Shown: positions 16,301-23,638 of the stretch, piece after piece
Numbering within the stretch: position 1 is the stretch's first letter
Layout: each line of letters opens with the position of its first letter
Assembly (NCBI GenBank): GCA_937880805.1
Contig: CALGRR010000032.1
Span: 1-24,202, forward strand
DNA: 24,202 nucleotides
Source of the DNA: an uncultured Clostridia bacterium
GTDB taxonomy: Bacteria > Bacillota > Clostridia > Oscillospirales > Acutalibacteraceae
Reading direction: 5' to 3'
Program-made: the position numbers and the translations under genes
The notes under the pieces: model-generated
The model's input: the letters and a program-made list of their open reading frames with translations, nothing else
What the model was told of the DNA's origin: nothing
Databases searched by the model: none

Positions 16301-16333
16301 GATGCATTTGAATTTATAAATACAGAAAGATAA
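13328..16333 (+). CDS. Glycoside hydrolase family 2 beta-galactosidase (LacZ type)
   Basis: 1001 residues from the ATG at 13328, chosen for the AGGAGG (13316-13321) 6 bases upstream; an in-frame TTG at 13313 sits on that site. Domains: jelly-roll sugar-binding (about 35-190, with DGSYLEDQDYFRLSGIFREV), Ig-like, TIM-barrel (about 290-580), a second Ig-like, and the C-terminal Bgal small-chain sandwich (about 700-1000). Catalytic acid/base is Glu434 (SLGNESG), nucleophile Glu509 (CEYVCSM). The spacing of 75 is close to 76 in E. coli LacZ. GINRHDSHPETG, TSHYPN and DEADIETHGM are kept. The loop after the nucleophile differs from the usual CEYAHAMGN: His540 of E. coli is Cys512 here. No signal peptide, so cytoplasmic; no sugar transporter adjoins it. 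Activity on a beta-galactoside is likely; exact substrate uncertain. Confidence 0.92.
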   Translation: MKIKQYHKDLEALHIGCEKPRAYFIPYQSEEAALAGKREASSNLINLCGEWNFKFYKSFEDIEEDFLKAEFENKIAVPKCWQTDLGKGYDVPLYSNLFYPFPLDPPFVPDENPCGHYNRKINTAKADGKKYYINFEGVSSCFYLYVNGEFAAYSQVSHCTSEIDITDLLVNGENTVDVLVVKWCDGSYLEDQDYFRLSGIFREVFILERSSNINDVYIKTSLSDDLSSGRITADIIGEYDFDYKLLSPCGEVVASGNRDMDISVEAPALWSSEKPMLYTLLVSCKGEIIPFKIGFKKLEFRGNVAYMNNQPVKLYGINRHDSHPETGYWCDEEHMLRDLKLLKQGNCNTTRTSHYPNAPRFLELCDEWGFMVIDEADIETHGMGFEYRDTWDWMRWSKLSTDDEWEAAYVDRAARLFERDKNHGCVIMWSLGNESGCGKNHRAMRNYIKSRDPKAIVHYENAHLEFKAVPIGENYSDISDVESRMYASLEYTKEYCENKNSKKPFYFCEYVCSMSTGDIHAHCDMFRKYPAIWGGCIWELTDHTVKVADNAYRYGGDFGDYPNNSICCIDGLVFPDRKERPGFADMKKAYQPFETKFENGVLTVFNRRFFESLNDLYIDWTLEVNGEKAEGGRIDDTDIAPQSSKEFEILKNIPESSCCFLTVYFKEKNSRIWADADFEVGFEQFDLSVATEKKAVAAGEIKVSEGRRFVEISASNVSYIFDKSYGCISSAKLNGEELLSEPAKVEIWKAHGYNQLGDADDRRSAAMQAAVQKTYSTEIVNENGTVKITCPVSIGGPAVVPILKGNLIYEFLADGSATMRFDGDFRPLLKEMGMRLPRFGFRFILKDAENMQFFGKGPGEAYPDRHKGQRYGKFNTTVTDNFVPYIRPIENGAHFGSRYGAVCNENGRGMIFAPVSKETFIFNASHFTPHMLEETAHNDELVPLKETAVYLDYQLDIRGGRGMYEELEPERKWDFDPIDFKIAFKPVDADADAFEFINTER

Positions 16334-16338
16334 AAAAT

Positions 16339-16370
16339 TCCCGCTTTCGTTTGAAAGCGGGATATTTCTT
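16339..16370. terminator. Bidirectional terminator between convergent genes
   Basis: Perfect 10-bp stem TCCCGCTTTC / GAAAGCGGGA with a GTTT loop. It is flanked by TATTTCTTT on the plus side and ATTTTTTATC on the minus side. It ends both the beta-galactosidase gene and the convergent acyl-CoA synthetase gene. Confidence 0.87.
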
Positions 16371-18013
16371 TATTTGTTGTCTGCGTATTTTCTTGCAATT
16401 TTAAGAGTTGTTGTTTTGGGGAACTCTTCGTCGCGGATTTTGATTTTCTGAATATTCTTGAAGAGAGGCATATTGCGGTTGAATTCGTTAACATCATCCT
16501 TGAGGCGTGCTCTTGCATCGGGATATTCTTTTTCGTCAAGGAAGAATTCAGCAACAATCTGCTTGTTCTCTTCATAAACAAGAACTTCTGCAACATAATC
16601 AATTCTTCTGAGCTTATCCTCAAGCTCTTCGGGAGAAACGTTTTTGCCGTTTGAAAGAACGATAAGGTTCTTCTTTCTGCCAACCATAAAGAGGAATCCG
16701 TCTTCATCGATTCTGCCGAAGTCACCGGTCTTGAGCCATTCACCGTCAAATGCAGCTGCTGTTGCCTCCGGGTCATTATAATAACCAACCATAACGTTGG
16801 TGCCCTTAACATAGATTTCGCCAACACCTTCTTCGTCGGGGTTAACAATTTTGATTTCGCAGCAATCAAGGGGAGTGCCGACGCTGCCGAATTTGAACTT
16901 ACCGGGCTTGTTGCAGGTAACTGCGGGTGAACATTCTGTCAGACCGTAGCCGTTGAAGATGTCAATACCGAAATCGTGCATACCTTTTTCGTATTTTGGG
17001 TCAAGATTTGCACTGCCGCAAACAATCATATTAAGGTTACCGCCGAGATTATCAAGAATTGTTTTGAAAATCTTGCGGCGTTTGTCGATACCGAGCTTCA
17101 TAAGGAAATTGCTGATTTTAAGACCCTTCTTGAGAACCTTTTCTCTGCCGGTCTTTCTGGCTGTTCTCCAGATTTTATCGTAGATTGTTTCAACAACAAG
17201 GGGAACGCCGGAGAAATTATAAGGCTTGATTCTGACAAGGTCTTTCTGTATGTCTTTAATGCTGTCGCACATATAGCCCCATTCGATAACGATATAGGTT
17301 GCGAAAAGAGCACTTACCCAAGCGTAGGTGTGGTTAAGAGGAATGAAGCCGATAACGTGTCTGCCCGAAAGCACACGGCAGGATGAAGAGCAGTTGCTTG
17401 CAATGTTTTTGTGAGTGAGCATAACGCCCTTGCTTTTTGCTGTTGTGCCCGATGTGTATGAAATACAGGCAAGGTCTTCGGGCTTTACTTCAATATCCTC
17501 AAAGGATTTGTCACCGCCGTCATAGATTTCCCAGCCCTTGTTAAGGAACTCATCAAAATCATCAATGCAGAACCAGGATTTAACGGGCATATTTTCATCC
17601 ATTTTGAAGTCTTCAACCATTGAATTGAATTTTCCCGTATAAACAAGTGCGTCGCAGTCACAGCGGATAAGCTGATCGCTGAGATCCTCGGCAGGAAGCT
17701 TGCAGTCCATAGGAACAACTATATTACCGCCGCAGAGGATTGCATAATATGCAATTACCCAGCCGATAACGTTTTCGCCGATAATTGCTATTTTCTTGTG
17801 TTCAACAAGACCGAGAGATTTGAAATATGTTCCGAGACCGCAGATGTTACGCCACATCTGATTGTAGTTGAGCTCGCACATATTCTTGTCTTTGTCAAGG
17901 AACATAACCATTCTTTTATCGCCGCCGCGCTGAGTGCCCGTAACGATAATTTCCTTAAGAGTCTGATACTCGGGAATGGTTACTTTAACTGCGTTTTTGT
18001 GGTTTTTTTTCAT
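16370..18013 (-). CDS. AMP-forming acyl-CoA synthetase-like (long-chain type) enzyme
   Basis: 547 residues from the ATG at 18013, picked because GGGGGG lies 8 bases upstream; an ATG 28 codons earlier has no such site and would cover the promoter. ANL-superfamily motifs appear in order: ISYTSGTTAKSKGVMLTH (P-loop, about 190-208), NGYGLTECSP, GEWLKTGDFGRIDEDGFLF, VGRKKNLIVLSNGKNVSPEE (hinge) and the C-terminal Lys in PKTTTLKIARK. These enzymes adenylate a carboxylic acid and pass it to CoA or a carrier protein. The overall pattern is closest to long-chain fatty-acid ligases; the acid cannot be read. Monocistronic, divergent from the DUF212/phosphopantetheinyl transferase pair. Confidence 0.9.
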   Translation of the reverse strand: MKKNHKNAVKVTIPEYQTLKEIIVTGTQRGGDKRMVMFLDKDKNMCELNYNQMWRNICGLGTYFKSLGLVEHKKIAIIGENVIGWVIAYYAILCGGNIVVPMDCKLPAEDLSDQLIRCDCDALVYTGKFNSMVEDFKMDENMPVKSWFCIDDFDEFLNKGWEIYDGGDKSFEDIEVKPEDLACISYTSGTTAKSKGVMLTHKNIASNCSSSCRVLSGRHVIGFIPLNHTYAWVSALFATYIVIEWGYMCDSIKDIQKDLVRIKPYNFSGVPLVVETIYDKIWRTARKTGREKVLKKGLKISNFLMKLGIDKRRKIFKTILDNLGGNLNMIVCGSANLDPKYEKGMHDFGIDIFNGYGLTECSPAVTCNKPGKFKFGSVGTPLDCCEIKIVNPDEEGVGEIYVKGTNVMVGYYNDPEATAAAFDGEWLKTGDFGRIDEDGFLFMVGRKKNLIVLSNGKNVSPEELEDKLRRIDYVAEVLVYEENKQIVAEFFLDEKEYPDARARLKDDVNEFNRNMPLFKNIQKIKIRDEEFPKTTTLKIARKYADNK

Positions 18014-18087
18014 TGTTTTAACCCCCCATAAATCATTCAGGTGATACAAAATTATATAACTTGTAACATTTTTATATGCTGTTAGAA

Positions 18088-18116
18088 ATATTATCATAAA
18101 AAAAGATTAAATTCAA
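18088..18116 (-). promoter_or_regulatory. Promoter of the acyl-CoA synthetase gene
   Basis: Minus strand TTGAAT (18116-18111), 17-base spacer, TAATAT (18093-18088). Supports a start of translation at 18013 rather than further upstream. Confidence 0.6.
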
Positions 18117-18126
18117 CACTTTTATC

Positions 18127-18155
18127 TTGATTTTGGTTAGACAATGTTGTAGAAT
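18127..18155 (+). promoter_or_regulatory. Promoter of the DUF212-phosphopantetheinyl transferase operon
   Basis: TTGATT (18127-18132), 17-base spacer, TAGAAT (18150-18155), about 35 bases before the first start codon. Confidence 0.6.
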
Positions 18156-18189
18156 TAACTGAATTAATAAAACTTGGGGGATATAAGGA

Positions 18190-18648
18190 ATGAAGATTTT
18201 TTTGGTTTGCTTTCTTTCGTGGCTTATTGCTCAGATTATAAAGGTAATTATCAATACGGTTAAGTATCTTTATAATAAAAAAAAAGGAAGAAAGCACACA
18301 AAAGTAACAATCGAAACATTTTTCAAGCTTGGCGGAATGCCCAGCTCACACACGGCAACGGTTATCGCACTTTGCGGCTGCCTCGGTTTAACAACCGGCT
18401 GGAATTCGGATGTTTTTGCAGCAAGCGGAGTTTTTGCGTTTATAACTATGTTCGATGCCGTTAAGGTAAGGCTTCCCATAAGCAGACTCACAGATGCATT
18501 TAACCGCCTTCAGGGCAAGGTGTGCGGTGAAGAAGCCAAGGCTGTTAAAAAAGTTGAAGGTCACACCATTCCCGAGGTTATCGGCGGATTCATTGTCGGT
18601 GCTGCAGTATCGGTGTTTATGGTTAAGGTTGTGGGCTTTCTCGGTTAA
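18190..18648 (+). CDS. Divergent PAP2-family (DUF212, YuiD-like) membrane protein
   Basis: 152 residues. N-terminal membrane helix (FLVCFLSWLIAQIIKVII), a basic loop, then the family signature FFKLGGMPSSHTATVIAL, where PSSH matches the acid-phosphatase/PAP2 core, and further helices (VFAASGVFAFITMFDAVKV, IPEVIGGFIVGAAVSVFMV). YuiD-type proteins are short membrane relatives of lipid phosphatases with no firmly known substrate. GGGGG (18176-18180) is 9 bases before the ATG. The next gene starts 2 bases after its stop. Confidence 0.88.
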   Translation: MKIFLVCFLSWLIAQIIKVIINTVKYLYNKKKGRKHTKVTIETFFKLGGMPSSHTATVIALCGCLGLTTGWNSDVFAASGVFAFITMFDAVKVRLPISRLTDAFNRLQGKVCGEEAKAVKKVEGHTIPEVIGGFIVGAAVSVFMVKVVGFLG

Positions 18649-18650
18649 TT

Positions 18651-19253
18651 ATGAAAACATATTTCAGATTTGTTTCGCAGACCGATAAATCTCAGCTTGA
18701 TTTATGGTTTAACGGAATGAGCGAAGAAAAGAAGGCTGCCGTACTTAAACTTAAAAGAGCTGAAACCGCAAATCAGCGCATTGTTGCCGATGCATTGGTA
18801 AGAAATGCTTTATCTGAAATCGGCGGCATTAAACCTGATGAAATAATCTTTTCGGAAAACGAATTCGGTAAGCCTTATGCAGAAAATGTTGATGCACATT
18901 TCAGCGTAAGCCACAGCAGTGATGCAGTTATCTGTGCCGTTTCGGAAAGACCCGTAGGCATAGATATTGAAAAAATCCGTGATGTACGCTTCAAAACGGC
19001 AGAACGCTTTGCAACTGCACAAGAGCTTGAATACATCGGTGAAAACACCGAGAGATTTTTTGAAATATGGACCTTGAAGGAAGCTTATTTCAAATGTATC
19101 GGAACTGGTCTTGACGCAAGCATAAAAGATGTGTCATTTAAAATAAGCGGCAACGAAATCGAATGCTCCGAAAAAGGATATGAATTCGGATTTGTAAATG
19201 CGGCAGAAGGCTATTGCTGCTCAACATGTAAAAAAATAAGCGATGCAGATTAA
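18651..19253 (+). CDS. Sfp-type 4'-phosphopantetheinyl transferase
   Basis: 200 residues. It moves the phosphopantetheine arm from CoA to a serine of a carrier protein. Seen: the HFSVSHSSD segment (about 83-91), the Mg-binding GIDIE at 103-107 and WTLKEAYFK at 140-148, the two hallmark motifs of the family. This is the broad Sfp class by length and motif spacing, not the short AcpS class. No polyketide, peptide-synthetase or carrier-protein gene lies in the window, so the target may be the fatty-acid ACP or a distant cluster. Starts 2 bases after the DUF212 gene, so co-transcribed. The terminator stem begins inside its last codons. Confidence 0.92.
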   Translation: MKTYFRFVSQTDKSQLDLWFNGMSEEKKAAVLKLKRAETANQRIVADALVRNALSEIGGIKPDEIIFSENEFGKPYAENVDAHFSVSHSSDAVICAVSERPVGIDIEKIRDVRFKTAERFATAQELEYIGENTERFFEIWTLKEAYFKCIGTGLDASIKDVSFKISGNEIECSEKGYEFGFVNAAEGYCCSTCKKISDAD

Positions 19254-19275
19254 ATTCCGCATCGCTTTTATTTTT
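19238..19275. terminator. Terminator whose 5' arm lies inside the transferase gene
   Basis: AAGCGATGC (19238-19246) pairs with GCATCGCTT (19259-19267), and a GA/TC pair extends the stem. A T-rich run follows on the plus strand. The TAA stop at 19251-19253 is in the loop. It also lies at the end of the convergent acetyltransferase gene. Confidence 0.82.
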
Positions 19276-19731
19276 TTAAAAATCCTTATCTATTGTCATC
19301 TGTTTGTAATCGAGAAATTCAAATCCGAGTTTTTTATAAAGCTTTATTGCACCCGAATTATCTTCGCCTGCCTCAAGGCGGATTCTTCTGATTTTGCCCG
19401 CAAATTCATTTTCGATGAATTCAAAAAACTCTTTTCCGATTCCTTGGCTTCGGTATGCTTCTTCAACAAAAAGCTCTTCAATCCAGGCGGCAATACCGCC
19501 AACCTCGGTTTCAAATTTCATTGAAACAACGGAATAGCCTGCGGGGCTGCCGTCTGCCTCAAAAATATAGCCGTAAACAAATCCGTTATTCTTTAACGAT
19601 TCGTCAAAAGCCGACATCATAACATCATCGCTCGGAAAATGCAGCACGGCGGGGGGAGCGTAGAATTTCTTCACCATTGAGAAAAAGTCATTGCGGTCTT
19701 TTTCTTCAAATCTTCTGAAAACAATATTCAT
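19276..19731 (-). CDS. GNAT-family N-acetyltransferase
   Basis: 151 residues. Acetyl-CoA-binding motif A is visible (EELFVEEAYRSQGIGKEFFE, with the Q-x-x-G-x-G/A type loop) together with motif B (NSGAIKLYKKLGFEF). It transfers an acetyl group to an amine; the acceptor cannot be predicted. The ATG follows the LCP stop codon directly (TAA then ATG, no gap), with an AGAGGAT ribosome site inside the LCP gene, so translation is coupled. No link between the two functions is known to me. Confidence 0.9.
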   Translation of the reverse strand: MNIVFRRFEEKDRNDFFSMVKKFYAPPAVLHFPSDDVMMSAFDESLKNNGFVYGYIFEADGSPAGYSVVSMKFETEVGGIAAWIEELFVEEAYRSQGIGKEFFEFIENEFAGKIRRIRLEAGEDNSGAIKLYKKLGFEFLDYKQMTIDKDF

Positions 19732-20784
19732 TTATTTATCCTCTTCAAGCTTTATTTTATTTGTGTAAATGTAATCGTGAAGATACTGCTTCACATTTTC
19801 AAGCTCAAGGGTTTCAACCCATTGACCGTTGATTGTTGTTGCCTTCATATGTTCATCAATCGGCACTCTGTTCTGTTCAATATCAAAGGCAAGAAGCCCT
19901 AATCCCGCTTTGTATGCAAGACCCGTTATTTCCGCAGCGGACATATCAGTTTTAATAAGCGGAAAAACCTCCTGCATTGTTGAAATAAGCGTTGAAATTC
20001 CTGCCGATTTTGCCTGATTGATTAAAGCGGTGATAACCTTCCGCTGTCTGTAGGTTCTCATATAATCGGAATCAAGCTTTCTTATTCTGCAATAAACAAG
20101 AGCTTCGGCACCATTAAGATGAACGCTTTCTCCGCTTTCAACAGTATGCCTTGTTGTGTTGTTGATGAATTTTGCTTCCTTGCTTGTGACCTCAACATCA
20201 ACGCCGCCGAGATTATCGATTATTTCGGTGAACATATTGAAATCAACCATAACAAAATGGTCTATATCAACACCAAAGTTATATTCTATGGTGTCAACAA
20301 CAAGTTGCGGACCGCCGTAGGAGCAGGCGGCATTAAGCTTTGCCTTTTTTCCTTTTGAGGGTATTTCAACCCAGCTGTCACGCAGAAACGAAGTGAGCTT
20401 GATTTTGCTGTGAACAAAATCAACCGAAACAAGTATCATTGAATCCGAGCGTGAGGAGCTTTCGGTAGAGCCGTCAACGCCAAGCAGAAGTATGTTTGAA
20501 ACAAGAGGGCTGCTGCTGAGCTGCGATTGAGAAACATATTCGTTTGCTTCAAGGTCTTCACGGGTGTAGCCCGATGCCGCAGCAACAAGAAAAATAAGTG
20601 CCGATGAAAGAATAAAGGCAACAGCGAGCACCGATGCGATAAATTTAAGCAGGCGGTGTTTTTTCTTTTTCTTCTTTTTCGCAGGCTTGTCCTCCTGCGG
20701 GGGCGGTGCAGACGGCTGCTCATCAAGATAAACAACTTCAATATCGGAGGAGCGTCTGCGTTTTGAAATATATATATCTTCCAT
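19732..20784 (-). CDS. LytR-CpsA-Psr (LCP) family cell-wall glycopolymer ligase
   Basis: 350 residues. Short cytoplasmic tail with a polylysine run (KPAKKKKKKKHRLLKF), one membrane helix (about 46-70, FIASVLAVAFILSSALIFLV), then the extracellular LCP domain. The domain starts at NILLLGVDGS (about 97) and continues with SRSDSMILVSVD, LTSFLRDSWVEIP and the Arg-rich YCRIRKLDSDYMRTYRQRKV, whose Asp and Arg residues bind the polyprenyl-phosphate lipid in characterised members. These enzymes attach teichoic acids or other glycopolymers to peptidoglycan. The ATG at 20784 is preceded by AAAGGAT. Followed without a gap by the GNAT gene. Confidence 0.93.
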   Translation of the reverse strand: MEDIYISKRRRSSDIEVVYLDEQPSAPPPQEDKPAKKKKKKKHRLLKFIASVLAVAFILSSALIFLVAAASGYTREDLEANEYVSQSQLSSSPLVSNILLLGVDGSTESSSRSDSMILVSVDFVHSKIKLTSFLRDSWVEIPSKGKKAKLNAACSYGGPQLVVDTIEYNFGVDIDHFVMVDFNMFTEIIDNLGGVDVEVTSKEAKFINNTTRHTVESGESVHLNGAEALVYCRIRKLDSDYMRTYRQRKVITALINQAKSAGISTLISTMQEVFPLIKTDMSAAEITGLAYKAGLGLLAFDIEQNRVPIDEHMKATTINGQWVETLELENVKQYLHDYIYTNKIKLEEDK

Positions 20785-20883
20785 ATTCTTATCCTTTCGG
20801 CTGAATTATCAACATTTTACTCCAATTATAAATTATATACAAGGCTAAATTGTAAAAAATTTTTATATATACTGTTAAAAGAT

Positions 20884-20912
20884 TTGACATTTGACCTTTC
20901 GTGATTTAAAAT
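20884..20912 (+). promoter_or_regulatory. Promoter of the RNase P RNA gene
   Basis: Consensus TTGACA (20884-20889), 17-base spacer, TAAAAT (20907-20912). The RNA 5' end begins about 11 bases further on. Confidence 0.8.
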
Positions 20913-20923
20913 ATAACGGAGCA

Positions 20924-21283
20924 CGTGTGTGAGAAAGTCGGGCAGTCGCGGGCAGCTTTTGCTGCGTGAGGAAAGTCCGAGCTTCACAGAGCAGGATAAC
21001 GGCTAACGGCCGCCGAGGGTGACCTTAGGGAAAGTGCAACAGAGATATACCGCCTGATTTATCAGGTAAGGGTGGAAAGGCGAGGTAAGAGCTCACCGGC
21101 ACACGGGGAACCGTGTGGCCCTGTAAACCCTATCCGAAGCAACACCGACCGGAGGAGCAGATTTATCTGCGGCGCTTGCTCGGCGATACTCCGACGGGTG
21201 GCTGAAGCAATGCAGCAATGCATTGCGTAGACAGATGATTGCCTTAAATGACAGAACTCGGCTTACAGACTCTCTCGCACACG
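20924..21283 (+). ncRNA. rnpB: RNase P RNA, bacterial A-type
   Basis: About 360 nt ribozyme that trims the 5' ends of pre-tRNAs. Conserved blocks are all present: GAGGAAAGTCCGAGCTTCAC (from 20969), AGGGTGGAAAGGCGAGGTAA, AGAGCTCACCGGC, AACCCTATCCGAAGCAACACC-like, and ACAGAACTCGGCTTACAG near the 3' end. Ends set by the P1 helix: CGTGTGTGAGA at 20924 pairs with TCTCGCACACG ending at 21283, followed by GCTTTTT. recD2 starts 19 bases further, perhaps by read-through. Confidence 0.97.
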
Positions 21284-21302
21284 GCTTTTTGAGGATTGAT
21301 TT

Positions 21303-23525
21303 ATGGATGAATTAACGGAGATAACGGGCATAATTGAATACATAACCTTTCAGAATCCCGATAACGGCTACACTGTTCTTGAATTTTCAAGCGACGGTGA
21401 GCTTTATACTGCAACGGGTAACGTGGGCAGTTTATATCCGGGAGAAAAGGTAACGCTTATAGGCTCGTGGAGCATTCATCCAACCTTCGGCAAGCAGTTT
21501 AAAATTGAGGGAACAAGGCGTGAAATGCCCGAAACCGAAGCTGAAATGCTTTCATATCTTGCTTCGGGTCTTATCAAGGGAATAAAAGAAAAAACGGCAC
21601 AGAAGATTATCACAAAATTCGGTGCCGAAAGCTTTAATATTATTGAAAACTGCCCCGACAGACTTGCACAGATCAAAGGCATTTCTCTTGAAAGGGCAAG
21701 AGAGATTTCAAGTGAATTCAAAAAGAGAGCACACGAGAGAGAGGCTCTTATCGCACTTGAAAAATACGGTATGTCAACCGCAGAATGCTTAAGAGTATTC
21801 AAGGTGTTCGGAACAAAGTCTGTTGAAACGGTTGAGAAAAATCCTTATCTTTTTGTTTCGGAGCGAATCGGCATTTCTTTTGAAAAGGCTTGCGATATAG
21901 CAAGCAGGCTGCCCGTTCCTCCTGCAGATGAATTCAGAATTGCGGCGGGCATTTTATATGTTGTGCGTCATAATCTTTATAACGGTCACACCTGCCTGCC
22001 CCGTGAAAAGCTTTTTGCTCCGTGCAAATCCCTTCTCGGGTGCACGGATGATGATATTGATATACAGTTAGATAAACTTATTGAGCAAAAGCAGCTTGTT
22101 TCTTATCCTCTTGCAAACAGAGAATACATTTTTATGCCCGATATTTATAATGCCGAGAAAAAAGCGGCGGACAGCATTCTTTTTATGAAGCATTTTGCTC
22201 CAAAGAATATGAACGATATTGAAGAGCAAATCAGCTATGCCGAGCTTATAGGCGGAGTTGTTTATAATGAGCAGCAGCGCCGTGCAATAAAGCTTGCAGT
22301 TGAAAGAGGCATACTTATTCTTACCGGTGGACCTGGCACGGGTAAAACAACCACTTTAAGAGGAATACTTAAGGTTTTTGAAAGTCAGGGTCTTGAGGTT
22401 GCCCTTGCCGCACCGACCGGCAGAGCTGCAAAGCGGATGAGCGAGCTTACGGGCAGAGAAGCACAGACCATCCACCGCCTTCTTGAGGTTGAATGGGACA
22501 GTGATGACAGACCTGTTTTCAGCCGTAATAAAAGAAACCCGCTTAGTGCAAATGCAGTTATCATTGATGAGCTGTCAATGGTGGATATTGTTCTTTTTTC
22601 AAGCCTCCTTGATGCACTTCCGATTGGATGCAGACTTATTATGGTCGGTGACTCCGATCAGCTTCCGCCCGTTGGTGCGGGCAATGTTCTGCACGATATG
22701 ATAAATTCAAAGGCACTCCCCGTTGTTGAGTTAACCGAAGTTTTCCGTCAGGCAATGGAAAGCCTGATTGTTACCAATGCTCATAAAATAGTTAACGGCG
22801 AGTTCCCCGAAATAACAAGAACGGATAAGGACTTTTTCTTTATGGAAAGACCCCTTCCGATTAATGCGGCAAAAACGGTTGCGGAGCTTTGTGAAACAAG
22901 ACTGCCGAAAGCTTATAAGTATGACCCGCTTGAGCATATTCAGGTTTTATGCCCTTCAAGAAAGGGTGAGGCGGGAACTGTTGCTCTCAACAAGCTTTTG
23001 CAAAAGCATCTCAATCCCCCCGCAAAGCATAAAAGAGAAAAGAATTTCGGTCAGCGTATTTTCCGTGAAGGTGATAAGCTGATGCAGATAAAAAATAACT
23101 ATAACATAACCTGGACAAGCTCCGATAAAGAAGGAATGGGTGTCTTTAACGGAGATATAGGAATTCTTGATAATATAAATGAATCGGCAAGAACACTGAG
23201 AATAAAATTTGACGATAAGGTTGCCGAATATCCGTTTGAGGGCAGTCAGGAGCTTGAACACGCCTATGCAATAACTGTTCATAAAAGTCAGGGCAATGAG
23301 TTTGAGGCGGTTGTTATGCCCGTTGCGGGTGTTGTTGAGCAGCTTGCTTACCGCAATCTGCTTTATACTGCCGTAACCCGTGCAAAATCAAAAATGATTC
23401 TCGTCGGCTCCCGTCAGACCGTTGAAAAAATGGTTCTTAACGACAGCAAGGCGAAAAGATATTCCGCCCTGAAAACCGATTCTCATGCCGGATCGCGCCA
23501 TCTTCTTCACCTCTTTACTCTTTAA
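21303..23525 (+). CDS. recD2: RecD2-type SF1B DNA helicase with an atypical C-terminal tail
   Basis: 740 residues. N-terminal OB/HhH region (about 1-200; GIIEYITFQNPDNGYTVLEF, GIKEKTAQKIITKFG) typical of RecD2, then the helicase: Walker A GGPGTGKTT (342-350), APTGRAAKRM, Walker B IIDELSMVD (DE 422-423), GDSDQLPPVGAGNVL, AITVHKSQGNEF and LYTAVTRAK (about 687-695). RecD2 is a 5'-3' helicase of DNA repair that works without RecBC. GAGGA precedes the ATG by 7 bases. Homologues usually end just after a KRYSALK-like motif plus a few residues. Here that motif is followed by TDSHAGSRHLLHLFTL, which does not look like the family and lies at the start of the suspected junction, so the true C-terminus may be lost. 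Confidence 0.93.
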   Translation: MDELTEITGIIEYITFQNPDNGYTVLEFSSDGELYTATGNVGSLYPGEKVTLIGSWSIHPTFGKQFKIEGTRREMPETEAEMLSYLASGLIKGIKEKTAQKIITKFGAESFNIIENCPDRLAQIKGISLERAREISSEFKKRAHEREALIALEKYGMSTAECLRVFKVFGTKSVETVEKNPYLFVSERIGISFEKACDIASRLPVPPADEFRIAAGILYVVRHNLYNGHTCLPREKLFAPCKSLLGCTDDDIDIQLDKLIEQKQLVSYPLANREYIFMPDIYNAEKKAADSILFMKHFAPKNMNDIEEQISYAELIGGVVYNEQQRRAIKLAVERGILILTGGPGTGKTTTLRGILKVFESQGLEVALAAPTGRAAKRMSELTGREAQTIHRLLEVEWDSDDRPVFSRNKRNPLSANAVIIDELSMVDIVLFSSLLDALPIGCRLIMVGDSDQLPPVGAGNVLHDMINSKALPVVELTEVFRQAMESLIVTNAHKIVNGEFPEITRTDKDFFFMERPLPINAAKTVAELCETRLPKAYKYDPLEHIQVLCPSRKGEAGTVALNKLLQKHLNPPAKHKREKNFGQRIFREGDKLMQIKNNYNITWTSSDKEGMGVFNGDIGILDNINESARTLRIKFDDKVAEYPFEGSQELEHAYAITVHKSQGNEFEAVVMPVAGVVEQLAYRNLLYTAVTRAKSKMILVGSRQTVEKMVLNDSKAKRYSALKTDSHAGSRHLLHLFTL

Positions 23526-23603
23526 TTTTTCATAATAAAGCTGCAATCGTTCTTTCTGTTTTTCAGGTTGCTTTGACACATCCATTACTTCCTTATCTTT
23601 CAT
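23480..23603 (-). pseudogene. Possible N-terminal fragment of an unidentified gene
   Basis: From the ATG at 23603 the minus strand has AAAGGAG 8 bases upstream and encodes a Lys/Glu-rich, probably helical start (MKDKEVMDVSKQPEKQKERL, then EKLKSKEVKKMARSGM) before running antisense into recD2. I do not recognise the family. The ribosome site supports a true gene cut at the recD2 junction, but the opposite strand of a hydrophobic stretch also tends to look Lys/Glu-rich, so this may be chance. Confidence 0.3.
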
Positions 23604-23638
23604 TTGCTTTGCTCCTTTCCTTCATTGCCGTTCGTTTG

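Noticed and set aside
18014..18097. N-terminal 28-residue extension of the acyl-CoA synthetase
   Set aside because: A strong GGGGGG ribosome site serves the ATG at 18013, and the extension would include the -10 box of the likely promoter.
23460..23525. RecD2 tail TDSHAGSRHLLHLFTL as a natural C-terminal extension
   Set aside because: It has no hydrophobic, zinc or other motif, does not resemble family ends I know, and coincides with the change in sequence character.
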